64,000 nucleotides of DNA from contig OW121743.1 in assembly GCA_933228675.1 (NCBI GenBank), forward strand, positions 11,232,186 through 11,296,185. Direction: 5' to 3'. The DNA comes from Stomorhina lunata. Lineage: Eukaryota > Arthropoda > Insecta > Diptera > Rhiniidae. The first letter of the stretch is position 1; every line of letters starts with the position of its first letter. Made by a program: the position numbers and the translations under genes. Below the pieces are notes generated by a model. That model ran no database searches. It was not told where the DNA came from and saw only the letters and a program-made list of their open reading frames with translations. Positions 49,389 to 62,034 of this stretch are shown here, one piece after another.

Positions 49389-52300
49389 TCATAGTCTAGT
49401 CAAAGTCTAGTCATAGTCTAGTCATAGTCTAGTCATAGTCTAGTCATAGTCTAGTCATAGTCTAGTCATAGTCTAGTCATAGTCTAGTCATAGTCTAGTC
49501 ATAGTCTAGTCATAGTCTAGTCATAGTCTAGTCATAGTCTAGTCATAGTCTAGTCATAGTCTAGTCATAGTCTAGTCATAGTCTAGTCATAGTCTAGTCA
49601 TAGTCTAGTCATAGTCTAGTCATAGTCTAGTCATAGTCTAGTCATAGTCTAGTCATAGTCTAGTCATAGTCTAGTCATAGTCTAGTCATAGTCTAGTCAT
49701 AGTCTAGTCATAGTCTAGTCATAGTCTAGTCATAGTCTAGTCATAGTCTAGTCATAGTCTAGTCATAGTCTAGTCATAGTCTAGTCATAGTCTAGTCATA
49801 GTCTAGTCATAGTCTAGTCATAGTCTAGTCATAGTCTAGTCATAGTCTAGTCATAGTCTAGTCATAGTCTAGTCATAGTCTAGTCATAGTCTAGTCATAG
49901 TCTAGTCATAGTCTAGTCATAGTCTAGTCATAGTCTAGTCATAGTCTAGTCATAGTCTAGTCATAGTCTAGTCATAGTCTAGTCATAGTCTAGTCATAGT
50001 CTAGTCATAGTCTAGTCATAGTCTAGTCATAGTCTAGTCATAGTCTAGTCATAGTCTAGTCATAGTCATAGTCTAGTCATAGTCTAGTCATAGTCTAGTC
50101 ATAGTCATAGTCTAGTCATAGTCTAGTCATAGTCTAGTCATAGTCTAGTCATAGTCTAGTCATAGTCTAGTCATAGTCTAGTCATAGTCTAGTCATAGTC
50201 TAGTCATAGTCTAGTCATAGTCTAGTCATAGTCTAGTCATAGTCTAGTCATAGTCTAGTCATAGTCTAGTCATAGTCTAGTCATAGTCTAGTCATAGTCT
50301 AGTCATAGTCTAGTCATAGTCTAGTCATAGTCTAGTCATAGTCTAGTCATAGTCTAGTCATAGTCTAGTCATAGTCTAGTCATAGTCTAGTCATAGTCTA
50401 GTCATAGTCTAGTCATAGTCTAGTCATAGTCTAGTCATAGTCTAGTCATAGTCTAGTCATAGTCTAGTCATAGTCTAGTCATAGTCTAGTCATAGTCTAG
50501 TCATAGTCTAGTCATAGTCTAGTCATAGTCTAGTCATAGTCTAGTCATAGTCTAGTCATAGTCTAGTCATAGTCTAGTCATAGTCTAGTCATAGTCTAGT
50601 CATAGTCTAGTCATAGTCTAGTCATAGTCTAGTCATAGTCTAGTCATAGTCTAGTCATAGTCTAGTCATAGTCTAGTCATAGTCTAGTCATAGTCTAGTC
50701 ATAGTCTAGTCATAGTCTAGTCATAGTCTAGTCATAGTCTAGTCATAGTCTAGTCATAGTCTAGTCATAGTCTAGTCATAGTCTAGTCATAGTCTAGTCA
50801 TAGTCTAGTCATAGTCTAGTCATAGTCTAGTCATAGTCTAGTCATAGTCTAGTCATAGTCTAGTCATAGTCTAGTCATAGTCTAGTCATAGTCTAGTCAT
50901 AGTCTAGTCATAGTCTAGTCATAGTCTAGTCATAGTCTAGTCATAGTCTAGTCATAGTCTAGTCATAGTCTAGTCATGTCATAGTCTAGTCATAGTCTAG
51001 TCATAGTCTAGTCATAGTCTAGTCATAGTCTAGTCATAGTCTAGTCATAGTCTAGTCATAGTCTAGTCATAGTCTAGTCATAGTCTAGTCATAGTCTAGT
51101 CATAGTCTAGTCATAGTCTAGTCATAGTCTAGTCATAGTCTAGTCATAGTCTAGTCATAGTCTAGTCATAGTCTAGTCATAGTCTAGTCATAGTCTAGTC
51201 ATAGTCTAGTCATAGTCTAGTCATAGTCTAGTCATAGTCTAGTCATAGTCTAGTCATAGTCTAGTCATAGTCTAGTCATAGTCTAGTCATAGTCTAGTCA
51301 TAGTCTAGTCATAGTCTAGTCATAGTCTAGTCATAGTCTAGTCATAGTCTAGTCATAGTCTAGTCATAGTCTAGTCATAGTCTAGTCATAGTCTAGTCAT
51401 AGTCTAGTCATAGTCTAGTCATAGTCTAGTCATAGTCTAGTCATAGTCTAGTCATAGTCTAGTCATAGTCTAGTCATAGTCTAGTCATAGTCTAGTCATA
51501 GTCTAGTCATAGTCTAGTCATAGTCTAGTCATAGTCTAGTCATAGTCTAGTCATAGTCTAGTCATAGTCTAGTCATAGTCTAGTCATAGTCTAGTCATAG
51601 TCTAGTCATAGTCTAGTCATAGTCTAGTCATAGTCTAGTCATAGTCTAGTCATAGTCTAGTCATAGTCTAGTCATAGTCTAGTCATAGTCTAGTCATAGT
51701 CTAGTCATAGTCTAGTCATAGTCTAGTCATAGTCTAGTCATAGTCTAGTCATAGTCTAGTCATAGTCTAGTCATAGTCTAGTCATAGTCTAGTCATAGTC
51801 TAGTCATAGTCTAGTCATAGTCTAGTCATAGTCTAGTCATAGTCTAGTCATAGTCTAGTCATAGTCTAGTCATAGTCTAGTCATAGTCTAGTCATAGTCT
51901 AGTCATAGTCTAGTCATAGTCTAGTCATAGTCTAGTCATAGTCTAGTCATAGTCTAGTCATAGTCTAGTCATAGTCTAGTCATAGTCTAGTCATAGTCTA
52001 GTCATAGTCTAGTCATAGTCTAGTCATAGTCTAGTCATAGTCTAGTCATAGTCTAGTCATAGTCTAGTCATAGTCTAGTCATAGTCTAGTCATAGTCTAG
52101 TCATAGTCTAGTCATAGTCTAGTCATAGTCTAGTCATAGTCTAGTCATAGTCTAGTCATAGTCTAGTCATAGTCTAGTCATAGTCTAGTCATAGTCTAGT
52201 CATAGTCTAGTCATAGTCTAGTCATAGTCTAGTCATAGTCTAGTCATAGTCTAGTCATAGTCTAGTCATAGTCTAGTCATAGTCTAGTCATAGTCTAGTC

Positions 52301-55290
52301 ATAGTCTAGTCATAGTCTAGTCATAGTCTAGTCATAGTCTAGTCATAGTCTAGTCATAGTCTAGTCATAGTCTAGTCATAGTCTAGTCATAGTCTAGTCA
52401 TAGTCTAGTCATAGTCTAGTCATAGTCTAGTCATAGTCTAGTCATAGTCTAGTCATAGTCTAGTCATAGTCTAGTCATAGTCTAGTCATAGTCTAGTCAT
52501 AGTCTAGTCATAGTCTAGTCATAGTCTAGTCATAGTCTAGTCATAGTCTAGTCATAGTCTAGTCATAGTCTAGTCATAGTCTAGTCATAGTCTAGTCATA
52601 GTCTAGTCATAGTCTAGTCATAGTCTAGTCATAGTCTAGTCATAGTCTAGTCATAGTCTAGTCATAGTCTAGTCATAGTCTAGTCATAGTCTAGTCATAG
52701 TCTAGTCATAGTCTAGTCATAGTCTAGTCATAGTCTAGTCATAGTCTAGTCATAGTCTAGTCATAGTCTAGTCATAGTCTAGTCATAGTCTAGTCATAGT
52801 CTAGTCATAGTCTAGTCATAGTCTAGTCATAGTCTAGTCATAGTCTAGTCATAGTCTAGTCATAGTCTAGTCATAGTCTAGTCATAGTCTAGTCATAGTC
52901 TAGTCATAGTCTAGTCATAGTCTAGTCATAGTCTAGTCATAGTCTAGTCATAGTCTAGTCATAGTCTAGTCATAGTCTAGTCATAGTCTAGTCATAGTCT
53001 AGTCATAGTCTAGTCATAGTCTAGTCATAGTCTAGTCATAGTCTAGTCATAGTCTAGTCATAGTCTAGTCATAGTCTAGTCATAGTCTAGTCATAGTCTA
53101 GTCATAGTCTAGTCATAGTCTAGTCATAGTCTAGTCATAGTCTAGTCATAGTCTAGTCATAGTCTAGTCATAGTCTAGTCATAGTCTAGTCATAGTCTAG
53201 TCATAGTCTAGTCATAGTCTAGTCATAGTCTAGTCATAGTCTAGTCATAGTCTAGTCATAGTCTAGTCATAGTCTAGTCATAGTCTAGTCATAGTCTAGT
53301 CATAGTCTAGTCATAGTCTAGTCATAGTCTAGTCATAGTCTAGTCATAGTCTAGTCATAGTCTAGTCATAGTCTAGTCATAGTCTAGTCATAGTCTAGTC
53401 ATAGTCTAGTCATAGTCTAGTCATAGTCTAGTCATAGTCTAGTCATAGTCTAGTCATAGTCTAGTCATAGTCTAGTCATAGTCTAGTCATAGTCTAGTCA
53501 TAGTCTAGTCATAGTCTAGTCATAGTCTAGTCATAGTCTAGTCATAGTCTAGTCATAGTCTAGTCATAGTCTAGTCATAGTCTAGTCATAGTCTAGTCAT
53601 AGTCTAGTCATAGTCTAGTCATAGTCTAGTCATAGTCTAGTCATAGTCTAGTCATAGTCTAGTCATAGTCTAGTCATAGTCTAGTCATAGTCTAGTCATA
53701 GTCTAGTCATAGTCTAGTCATAGTCTAGTCATAGTCTAGTCATAGTCTAGTCATAGTCTAGTCATAGTCTAGTCATAGTCTAGTCATAGTCTAGTCATAG
53801 TCTAGTCATAGTCTAGTCATAGTCTAGTCATAGTCTAGTCATAGTCTAGTCATAGTCTAGTCATAGTCTAGTCATAGTCTAGTCATAGTCTAGTCATAGT
53901 CTAGTCATAGTCTAGTCATAGTCTAGTCATAGTCTAGTCATAGTCTAGTCATAGTCTAGTCATAGTCTAGTCATAGTCTAGTCATAGTCTAGTCATAGTC
54001 TAGTCATAGTCTAGTCATAGTCTAGTCATAGTCTAGTCATAGTCTAGTCATAGTCTAGTCATAGTCTAGTCATAGTCTAGTCATAGTCTAGTCATAGTCT
54101 AGTCATAGTCTAGTCATAGTCTAGTCATAGTCTAGTCATAGTCTAGTCATAGTCTAGTCATAGTCTAGTCATAGTCTAGTCATAGTCTAGTCATAGTCTA
54201 GTCATAGTCTAGTCATAGTCTAGTCATAGTCTAGTCATAGTCTAGTCATAGTCTAGTCATAGTCTAGTCATAGTCTAGTCATAGTCTAGTCATAGTCTAG
54301 TCATAGTCTAGTCATAGTCTAGTCATAGTCTAGTCATAGTCTAGTCATAGTCTAGTCATAGTCTAGTCATAGTCTAGTCATAGTCTAGTCATAGTCTAGT
54401 CATAGTCTAGTCATAGTCTAGTCATAGTCTAGTCATAGTCTAGTCATAGTCTAGTCATAGTCTAGTCATAGTCTAGTCATAGTCTAGTCATAGTCTAGTC
54501 ATAGTCTAGTCATAGTCTAGTCATAGTCTAGTCATAGTCTAGTCATAGTCTAGTCATAGTCTAGTCATAGTCTAGTCATAGTCTAGTCATAGTCTAGTCA
54601 TAGTCTAGTCATAGTCTAGTCATAGTCTAGTCATAGTCTAGTCATAGTCTAGTCATAGTCTAGTCATAGTCTAGTCATAGTCTAGTCATAGTCTAGTCAT
54701 AGTCTAGTCATAGTCTAGTCATAGTCTAGTCATAGTCTAGTCATAGTCTAGTCATAGTCTAGTCATAGTCTAGTCATAGTCTAGTCATAGTCTAGTCATA
54801 GTCTAGTCATAGTCTAGTCATAGTCTAGTCATAGTCTAGTCATAGTCTAGTCATAGTCTAGTCATAGTCTAGTCATAGTCTAGTCATAGTCTAGTCATAG
54901 TCTAGTCATAGTCTAGTCATAGTCTAGTCATAGTCTAGTCATAGTCTAGTCATAGTCTAGTCATAGTCTAGTCATAGTCTAGTCATAGTCTAGTCATAGT
55001 CTAGTCATAGTCTAGTCATAGTCTAGTCATAGTCTAGTCATAGTCTAGTCATAGTCTAGTCATAGTCTAGTCATAGTCTAGTCATAGTCTAGTCATAGTC
55101 TAGTCATAGTCTAGTCATAGTCTAGTCATAGTCTAGTCATAGTCTAGTCATAGTCTAGTCATAGTCTAGTCATAGTCTAGTCATAGTCTAGTCATAGTCT
55201 AGTCATAGTCTAGTCATAGTCTAGTCATAGTCTAGTCATAGTCTAGTCATAGTCTAGTCATAGTCTAGTCATAGTCTAGTCATAGTCTGG
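49389..55290 (-). repeat. 11-bp satellite array 3, about 536 copies
   Basis: CATAGTCTAGT on the plus strand, 5.9 kb, same orientation as array 2. The first unit is variant (CAAAG at about 49400). Indel variants are CATAGTCATAG near 50061 and 50101 and CATGTCATAG near 50975. The last unit is CTGG. It ends about 510 bases before the start codon of the plus-strand lectin. Confidence 0.98.
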
Positions 55291-55724
55291 TGTAGATTTC
55301 TTGTTTGTTGACATTACGATGTTTTATTTATAACTTATTATTATAAATTGTTATATATTTTCCTATTAATTCGTTTATAATCGCATATATTGTACATTTT
55401 AAATTTAGATTTCCTTTTATTCATAAGTTTTTTATTCATAATTTTTCCATGTAACAAATCTATCTCTTTGTATGTAAATAAAACTCTTGTATTCAAAATT
55501 TCACAGTTGAGCGGGGATTCCCCCATAAGAAATTCATCAGTGAGAAATGTGTATGATTAGTTGTAAGACTGACAGTAGACAAAGTATGTAAGTTTATGAA
55601 TTCACTTAATTATTAATATGGAAAACTATAAAGAACCAATTTATAAGCTCCTATTTAAAAAGTATAGAAAAGGTCCAATATTTCTTGTGACGGAAATACC
55701 AAATAAAAATTAAGATCACTTTTG
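55291..55724. other. Upstream region of the plus-strand lectin
   Basis: AT-rich spacer between satellite array 3 and the promoter. No other gene. Any enhancer of the lectin outside the satellite would have to be in these roughly 430 bases or inside/downstream of the gene. Confidence 0.5.
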
Positions 55725-55758
55725 TATATAAATCAAAGTTTTGAAAATTTTATCGTCA
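55725..55758 (+). promoter_or_regulatory. TATA box and initiator of lectin 2
   Basis: TATATAAA at 55725-55732 and an initiator-like TCATT with its A at 55758. The A is 33 bases from the first T of the TATA box, close to the usual spacing in insects. This predicts a 5' UTR of about 45 nt. A second initiator-like TCAGTT lies at 55778-55783 but is too far from the TATA box. Confidence 0.65.
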
Positions 55759-55802
55759 TTTTGAAATTAGAATAGCCTCAGTTCAGTGGATTCAATAACA
55801 AA

Positions 55803-56471
55803 ATGTGGTGCAATATTTTGAAAATCTGTTTAATTTTTTGTGTAGTTTCAATAACATTGGCCTCGCATACACGCCAAGTGACTACGACTATTTTAAATGG
55901 TATTTTAAAGATATTTAGTTAAATCCATAACTCAATCTAAAATTCATTATATTCACTTACAGAGTTTCCCAAAGATTGCAAAGTATCCCCTTATGTTAGG
56001 GTGGGCAATAAATTATATTATTTCAGCGGACGCAAGGTATTGTATATCCCCGTTTTTTTGCAAAAGCCTTAAACAATTTTCTTAAAATCTCTTAATCTCT
56101 AGGCATCTTGGGACAAAGCTACTTTACATTGCCGCACTGAAGGTGGCCTACTAGCCACATTTGACACCAGGGAAGAATTGGCCGCTTTATCGAACTATTT
56201 GATTTCAGAATATTACCGAGAACGTCGTTGGTGGATATCTGCAACGGATTACGTTAGGGAGGGCACTTTCTATTGGCATAGCACTGCTAGACTCATTGGC
56301 TATGCCGATTGGTCTACAGACCAACCGGATAATAATGAAGGTAATGAAAACTGCGTTCATTTGTGGTATCAGAATTCCACATATAAAATGAATGATTGGA
56401 TTTGCAGTAAACAGGCCTTTTATATCTGCGAAAAGGAGAAACCCAAATCTATACTTCTCACGGTATTTTGA
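55803..56471 (+). CDS. C-type lectin 2, complete, three exons, 179 residues
   Basis: A small secreted C-type lectin, expected to bind sugars outside the cell; related dipteran lectins act in haemolymph or reproductive secretions. Exons: 55803-55899, 55963-56036 and 56103-56471 (introns 63 and 66 nt, GT-AG, phases 1 and 0). Exon 1 encodes MWCNILKICLIFCVVSITLA, a signal peptide likely cut before SHTRQ. The lectin domain follows from residue 38 (C38, with VRVGNKLYYFS just after). Core cysteines C67, C141, C158 and C166 fit the C1-C4 and C2-C3 disulphides. QPD at 131-133, E139 and N154-D155 (MNDWIC) are the expected calcium and sugar ligands; QPD favours galactose over mannose. The length is normal for a one-domain secreted lectin. 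The ATG is the first after the TATA box and directly starts the signal peptide. The specific biological role cannot be told from sequence. Confidence 0.93.
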
Positions 56472-56515
56472 AATAGAAAAGTATTAGAAACAATAGAAAG
56501 TAATAATTTTAGCTA

Positions 56516-56550
56516 AATAAATTCCTAATTAATGGCTTGAAGCAAATAAA
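56516..56550 (+). promoter_or_regulatory. Poly(A) signals of lectin 2
   Basis: AATAAA at 56516-56521 and 56545-56550, 45 and 74 bases past the stop. The second, in CAAATAAATG, matches the context of the signal behind lectin 1. Confidence 0.75.
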
Positions 56551-56574
56551 TGCACGTTTTTTGTTTGTTATGAA

Positions 56575-56640
56575 AATATGAGTAGACTTTGATTATAATA
56601 TGATTAGATTATGACTAAACTATGATTAGACCATGAATCT
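56575..56640 (+). repeat. Decayed 11-bp satellite relic behind lectin 2
   Basis: Five 11-base steps (AGACTTTGATT, ATAATATGATT, AGATTATGACT, AAACTATGATT, AGACCATGAAT) are degenerate GACTATGACTA units. Orientation is opposite to array 3 upstream of the gene but the same, relative to the gene, as the relic behind lectin 1. Confidence 0.75.
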
Positions 56641-57355
56641 GATAATTGTCGGTAGTTTTGAAAATATAAATGTATTATCAGCAGCAGAGATCTCAATGCT
56701 AATACTTCTATCTAGTTTTCAGCGTGTACTGACTTCAGTTCAATTTCTTCTCCTTAATTCGTCTGGATAAAATTTGGTCTTAATAGGTCATAGAGTTCTT
56801 AGTTATTTCAAACTGCTTCAATTCCATTGATGATCAGATTCTCTTTACAAATTATGTAGAGTTTAGTCTAAACATATAATCAAAATCTTATATAGAGTAA
56901 AAATCGGTCATTCAGTTTAAAAGTTATGAAGCAAAACATGAAAACGATTTTTCCTGTTTTTACTCATTTTAACTTTGTTAAATTCGTTCATCTATGGGTC
57001 TACTTTTTAGTTTAAATCGAGTTGTTATAAGACTAAACATATATTTAATTTAGTTTCAAAGTCGGTCAGTCAGTTTTTGAGTTATTACCCAGAACATAAA
57101 AACCGGTTTAGAGCACTTGTATTTTGTAAGTTGTAATCAGCTAGTTATGACAGTTGAAGCACAGATGCGATCATCTGAAAAACGATATTCCGCTGGATTG
57201 GTAAAGGAATTGGCTTTGACGTTTCCACAAACTGGAAATGAAAAGGTAAAAAAAAAAAACTGACCTCGAAATGGGTTTTTCAGTAGATAAAGCTCCTGCT
57301 TTGTGCTGGATAATATAAGTTTTCGTGCAATGCCTTAAACAACTGTATTTTTTTT
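56641..57355. other. Intergenic repeat-like sequence
   Basis: Two loosely similar modules share TCAGTTTAAAAGTTATGAAG- or TCAGTTTTTGAGTTATTACC-type phrases (56915, 57068) and AAAACCGGTTT/AAAACGATTTT. Probably an old transposable element body. No gene. Confidence 0.4.
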
Positions 57356-58145
57356 TTATAAAAGAAAAGTAGATGTGCTTCTGGGCGGAATTTTCTAATT
57401 TTTTTGTAAGAATCTTTTATGAGAGGTTAGCAGATAAGAAAAGTGGGCGTGTATTTTCTTCTTAGTTTTTGAGAGAAATTTCTATGAAAACCTCGCAGTC
57501 TATTTAGATTAAATAAACCACTATGATATTCCCTTTATTTACGAAGTTACCATTAAAAAAAGAAATTTAAAAATTGAATATTTCTGCATATGGAAAGTGG
57601 GCGTGTCTGTATTCGAATCTTTCCAAGTTTTTTTATGGGATCTTTTATGAGGGTCACGCAGTCTACTTGCAATAAATCATCTTCTTACGGCTTATATTTT
57701 AGTTATTGTCAAACAAAAAAATCTTTTAAACTTGAAAAATGTGGGCGTGTCTGTAAACCGATTTTTCCAGATTTTTGACATGATCTTATTTATGTTAAAG
57801 TGTTGTAGTCTAAATGTAAAAACTAATCATCATATGCCTTTCATTTTCGATAAAAAAAAAACGCTTTACAGATTTTATATTTTTTTGTACATAAGAAAAG
57901 TTGGCGCATTTTTCCAAGTTTTTGCAAGAAAATTTTGAAGTAGCTAGGGAGTTTTTGTGCATGCCTTTTATTTCCGAAGTTATCAATTAAAAAGAATCTA
58001 AAATTTTTTTAAATAAGAATATTGGGCGTGCCTATGGGAAGCTTTTCCTAACTTTTTGTCAAAATTTTTAGCTAAAGATTGTCTTCGAGCGAAAAATAAA
58101 CATTTTACGCCATTTACTTTTGAAGTCATTAATTTTGGCAAGCTA
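57356..58145. repeat. Diverged modules of about 120-160 bp with GTGGGCGTG
   Basis: GTGGGCGTG or a near variant recurs at about 57374, 57444, 57597, 57741, 57901 and 58022. It is followed by TTTCCAAGTTTTT-like and TTTATGAGG..GCAGTCTA-like phrases. Fly repeats often carry such GTGGGCGTG boxes. Short open frames at 57590-57938 are part of this repeat. Confidence 0.6.
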
Positions 58146-58171
58146 GATTTAAGAATCGAACACATCTGCAT

Positions 58172-58694
58172 GGCTTAACGGGAAGAGTCATTGATATGCA
58201 TTTTTCTAGCTTCCATCCTAACACATTAAACGTCATAGTCTAACGGAGAGCACAAACCTTTAGTAGAGAAGAGTACTAACTCTGGGCTCATATTTCTCTG
58301 GAAACCTATAAGATCAGACTAACGTAGAAATTTTATGTCTTAGCTGAATGCCTTAACTGGAAGAACCAGTGATATCCCTTTTGCCAGCTTTCATTGCAAC
58401 ACAATAATTATAGTATAGTCCATTATAACAAAATGAACGTCATAGTCTATGAGAGTATTCTAACCTGTCGTAGAGAAGAGAAGAAAATAAGATCATAGAG
58501 TTATGATCTTGTTTCTATAAAGACCTATGTAAACTGACTAACGTAGAAATTGGCCGACTTGTAATCGGGATGGTATGACAGAAGGAGGAGTGACATGCTT
58601 TGTCTAGCTCCCATTTTAACACAATGGACATAATAGTCAAAGAGAGTGCTATAAACTGTAGTTGAGAAGAGGACTAACTTTATTTATTAAGCTC
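58172..58694 (+). repeat. Tandem modules of about 190 bp, left part
   Basis: Each module runs: ATATGCATTTTTCTAGCTTC-like, TAACACA..AACGTCATAGTC, GTAGAGAAGAG, TATTTCT..GAAGACCTAT, ACTGACTAACGTAGAAATT. Modules start near 58188, 58375 and 58597. The series is broken at 58694 by an inserted element and resumes at 59367. Confidence 0.65.
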
Positions 58695-59366
58695 CTTTTT
58701 TTACCCTTCACCACCATAGGTGAAAAGGCTATTATAAGTTTGTGCTGATGTATGTAACGCATAGAAATATTTGTCTTAGACCCACCTTTTAGTATACCAA
58801 TAGGCTTAGGATCACTTTCTGAGTTGATATAGCGATGTCAGTCCGTCCATCCGTCCGTCGGGCTGGACCCGCATGTAATCAATGAACAGGTAAATTATTT
58901 ATGGTTCTTCCCATAGGTCCCATTTCTGGGAATTGATATTACGGCCACAAATATCAATATTTTTTCATGAAGCATAAACCAAATTGTATCATTTCATCAT
59001 TTAAATCGGTCCACATTTGACCAAAGTTTCCATACAAACTCTTCTGTCAAAACACACTAAATGAGACAAAAATCTCTAAACCGCTCATAAATCTAAAGAT
59101 AATGAGAATTTTGATTAGATTTTTTGCATACATAAGTTTTGTAAAAACTGTAATCAATTTGCTAATTTCGAAATAATCGGTCAACATTTGACCCTAGCTC
59201 TCATATAAGTCCAAATGACGGAAACAGCTTAAATATAAGTTTTGAGAAAATGTGGCAAAATTTAACAAATATTTGTCTTAATACAGGAAAATGAACAGTT
59301 TTGACTTAGTGGTGAAGGGTATCGTATGGTCGAGCTTCACCGACTATATCATTTTCTTACTTGTTC
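58695..59366 (-). mobile_element. Mini-me/DINE-1-like element A, inserted into the 190-bp modules
   Basis: On its own strand it starts AACAAGTAAGAAAATGATAT, has a subterminal palindrome GTCGGTGAAGCTCGAC, then ATACCCTTCACCAC, and ends GGTGGTGAAGGGTAAAA. Inside, on the plus strand, CTGAGTTGATATAGCGATGT is followed by (GTCC/GTCY)n at 58840-58860. Start, palindrome, core and GTCY tract are features of the mini-me type of dipteran element. No protein is encoded. The insertion point is between module sequence on both sides. Confidence 0.65.
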
Positions 59367-59560
59367 GGCTCTGGTTTCTTGCTGAAGAAGGTAGCATTTT
59401 GCTAGTTTATATCGTAACACAAAAACAATAAAGTCTGTGGTTTTATTTCTTTGAAGACCTATGTGAACTGACTAACGCCCACTTGTAACCCTAATGATGT
59501 ATGATTTTTTTCTAGCCTCACTTTCTTTCATGGCACTGGTTCCTAATACTAATCACTCCT
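59367..59560 (+). repeat. Tandem modules of about 190 bp, right part
   Basis: GAAGACCTATGTGAACTGACTAACG and the preceding AACACAAAAACAATAAAGTC match the modules at 58172-58694, continuing the array on the other side of element A. Confidence 0.6.
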
Positions 59561-59637
59561 TTGGGTAATGGAAACCGGGGTGCAATTTTCAGTTTGGATA
59601 GCCTTAATCTGGGATGTTTCAGAATTTGAAGAGAAAA

Positions 59638-62034
59638 ACAAGTAAGAGTGTTATATTCGGCTGTGCCGAATCTTATATACCCACCATCAAGTTGTGTTAA
59701 ATTTAGAAACATATCTCATATATCTACAAGGGTGCAGCTAATTCAAAATCTGCACCAAAACTGGAAAAATCGCTAAGCTATTTGGTATTGTTGGTAAAAC
59801 CTTTGGACTAAATTAGGTTTCCGTAGCTTTATAGTTCAACATTCTAAAATATTTTAGTGGTTTCCCCAGTATTTACTTTGATCAAAATTCGGTCTCATAA
59901 CCAGGTATAGTTTTACATTAATAAGTTGTTAAATACTTTTCGTTGTGATTAATATGTAGTTAGGCTAAACACGTTAATAGTAATATGACAGGTCCATATA
60001 TTTCGTTACGAGTTCCTAATGCATTCATCATATATAAAGTCTGGGCTGAACATTGATTGATGCCTATATAATTTCATAGGTACAATCTTAATATAATGAA
60101 TGTACCTCCAAATCTTTTTGATTGTAGATATAAAAAGGGGATGTTATATATATAAGAATTACAGCCAAATGTTGACCGATTATAACAAAATTTTACACAC
60201 TGGCTGGTATATATAGAGAGCTTATTCTTGCAAAATTTAGTGACCATAGCTATCATAGTTTCTAATTTAATAGCTTTTAACTGGCCTTTGCTAAAATTTT
60301 TGGTTTCCGTGAGTGTTTTTCACATGAAAGCTAAAGTCAAATATGGACTGATTCCTATAAAATTTGATAAACTGATCAAAAATTGCATAAAACTTCCCTA
60401 TTTTAAATTTAATCGTTATAGCTATTACAATTGTATTCAATTTATCAGCATTATGGTAGAAACACAATTGGGACGAATGACTAATTTCGTCCAGCACGAC
60501 GAATTCGGATTTAAAAATTCGTCTTGTAAATTCGTCGATTGAACACATTTGCGACGAATAAACGTTGTTGACGCCATTTTTGTTGATTTTTTATTTGCAC
60601 AAATTACTTACACTTTCGGACATATCGCGCACTCACAATATTTGCAATTTTTTTTATTTTATTCTTTTATTATTACACAAGATTATTGTATTTAAATAAT
60701 TTTATTTGAAATAAATATTTTTTGTTTACATTTTATAAGGTGACCATATTTAACAAGAACACATATAATTTCTAATATTTTACAACAGAAATATATATAC
60801 AGCCACTCTAATCCAGTTTAGTCGTCGTTCGTCTGCGTATGAAATGGAAATAAACCTATCGCACTGTTCGATACGCACGACGAATTTCGTCGTACGCATC
60901 AACTGTGAGCACACTCATATAAGCCCATATGTTCTATTTCTAACGACGAATATTCGTTCCGAAAAATTGGTCGTTCGTTCCAATTGTGTTTCATACTTTA
61001 ATGTGTTTCCCGGGGCGGGGTTATATGGGAGCTCTAACTAAATTTGAACCGATTTTGTCCATTTTCAACACACATCTTTTTCAAGATATCCAAAATACTT
61101 TTGTAAAATTTTGTCCCTCTAGCTCTTTTCGTTAAGGCGCTATCGTGCTTTTATCTGACGGACAGACGGACATAAACAACCTTTTCTTTATGTATTTTTG
61201 TGTTTCCATAAGTTTTTTATATGGGAGCTATGGTCAAATGGTGACCGATTGTGACGAAATTTTGCACACTGGCTGGCATTGACATAAGACTTCCTTGTGC
61301 TTAATTTAGTCTTACTAGCTCTTGTAGTTAAGGAGCTATCACGATTTTATCTGACGGACAGACGGACATAAATCCCCTTTTCTTTTTGAATTTTTGTGTT
61401 TTCGTAAGTTTTTTATATGGGAGCCAGGTCAAATAGTGACCGATTGTGGCAAAATTTTGCACACTGGCTGCCATTGATATAAGACTTTCTTGTGCCAAAT
61501 TTAGTAGTTATATCTATTATACTTTTAGATTTATTGGCATTTAAGTGTATTTTGGGTGAAATTTAGCCTGTTTTCGTAAGTTTTTTGTATGGGAGCTATG
61601 GCTAAATGTGAACCGATTTCGATGAAATTTTATATGCTGTCTAGTGCTTATCTAAAACTTCTAGATACCAAATTTTGTCATCATAACTGTCATAATTTGT
61701 CATTTATTAGCAAATAAGCGATTAGCCTAGACGAGGTTATACGGGAGCTATGGCCAAATGCTAACCGATTTTGCCCAATTTCAATACCAAAATTTTCTCA
61801 TAGATAAAGAATGTTTTTGCTAAGTTTCAGTTAGCTAGCTCTTTTCGTTTAGACGTTATCGTGATTTCAACAGACAGACAGGCAGACAGACAGACGGACA
61901 TAGCTCAATCGTCTTAGAATTTCATAAGGATTCAGAATATATATCTTTTTTTATTTTTGAACCAATATTAAGGAAATTACAAACGGAATGACAATCTCAA
62001 TATACCCCCCATTCTTTTTGATGGTGGGTATAAT
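59638..62034 (+). mobile_element. Mini-me/DINE-1-like element B, large, with internal module repeats
   Basis: Starts AACAAGTAAGAGTGTTATAT with palindrome TTCGGCTGTGCCGAA and TATACCCACCATCA, parallel to element A. Modules with ATATGGGAGCTATGGTCAAA, GACCGATTGTGACGAAATTT and TGCACACTGGCTGG recur near 60140, 60320, 61020, 61215, 61398, 61580 and 61740. A (CAGA)n-type tract lies at 61869-61900. The end TATACCCCCCATTC...GGTGGGTATAA is at about 62000-62034. No protein is encoded. A MITE at 60459-60992 interrupts it. Confidence 0.65.
60459..60992. mobile_element. MITE with CGACGAA motifs inside element B
   Basis: The left end GAAACACAATTGGGACGAAT and the inverted right end (GAAACACAATTGGAACGAAC) match over about 30 bases. 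The interior is rich in CGACGAA/TTCGTCG on both strands (for example GACGAATTCG, GACGAAATTCGTCG). Length 534 bp. The flanks fit a TA target. The uninterrupted module is visible at 22310-22340 for comparison. No transposase. Confidence 0.75.

Noticed and set aside
60228..61041. ORFs of 65-104 codons in element B and its MITE
   Set aside because: They run across boundaries of non-coding repeats whose other copies do not keep the frames open.
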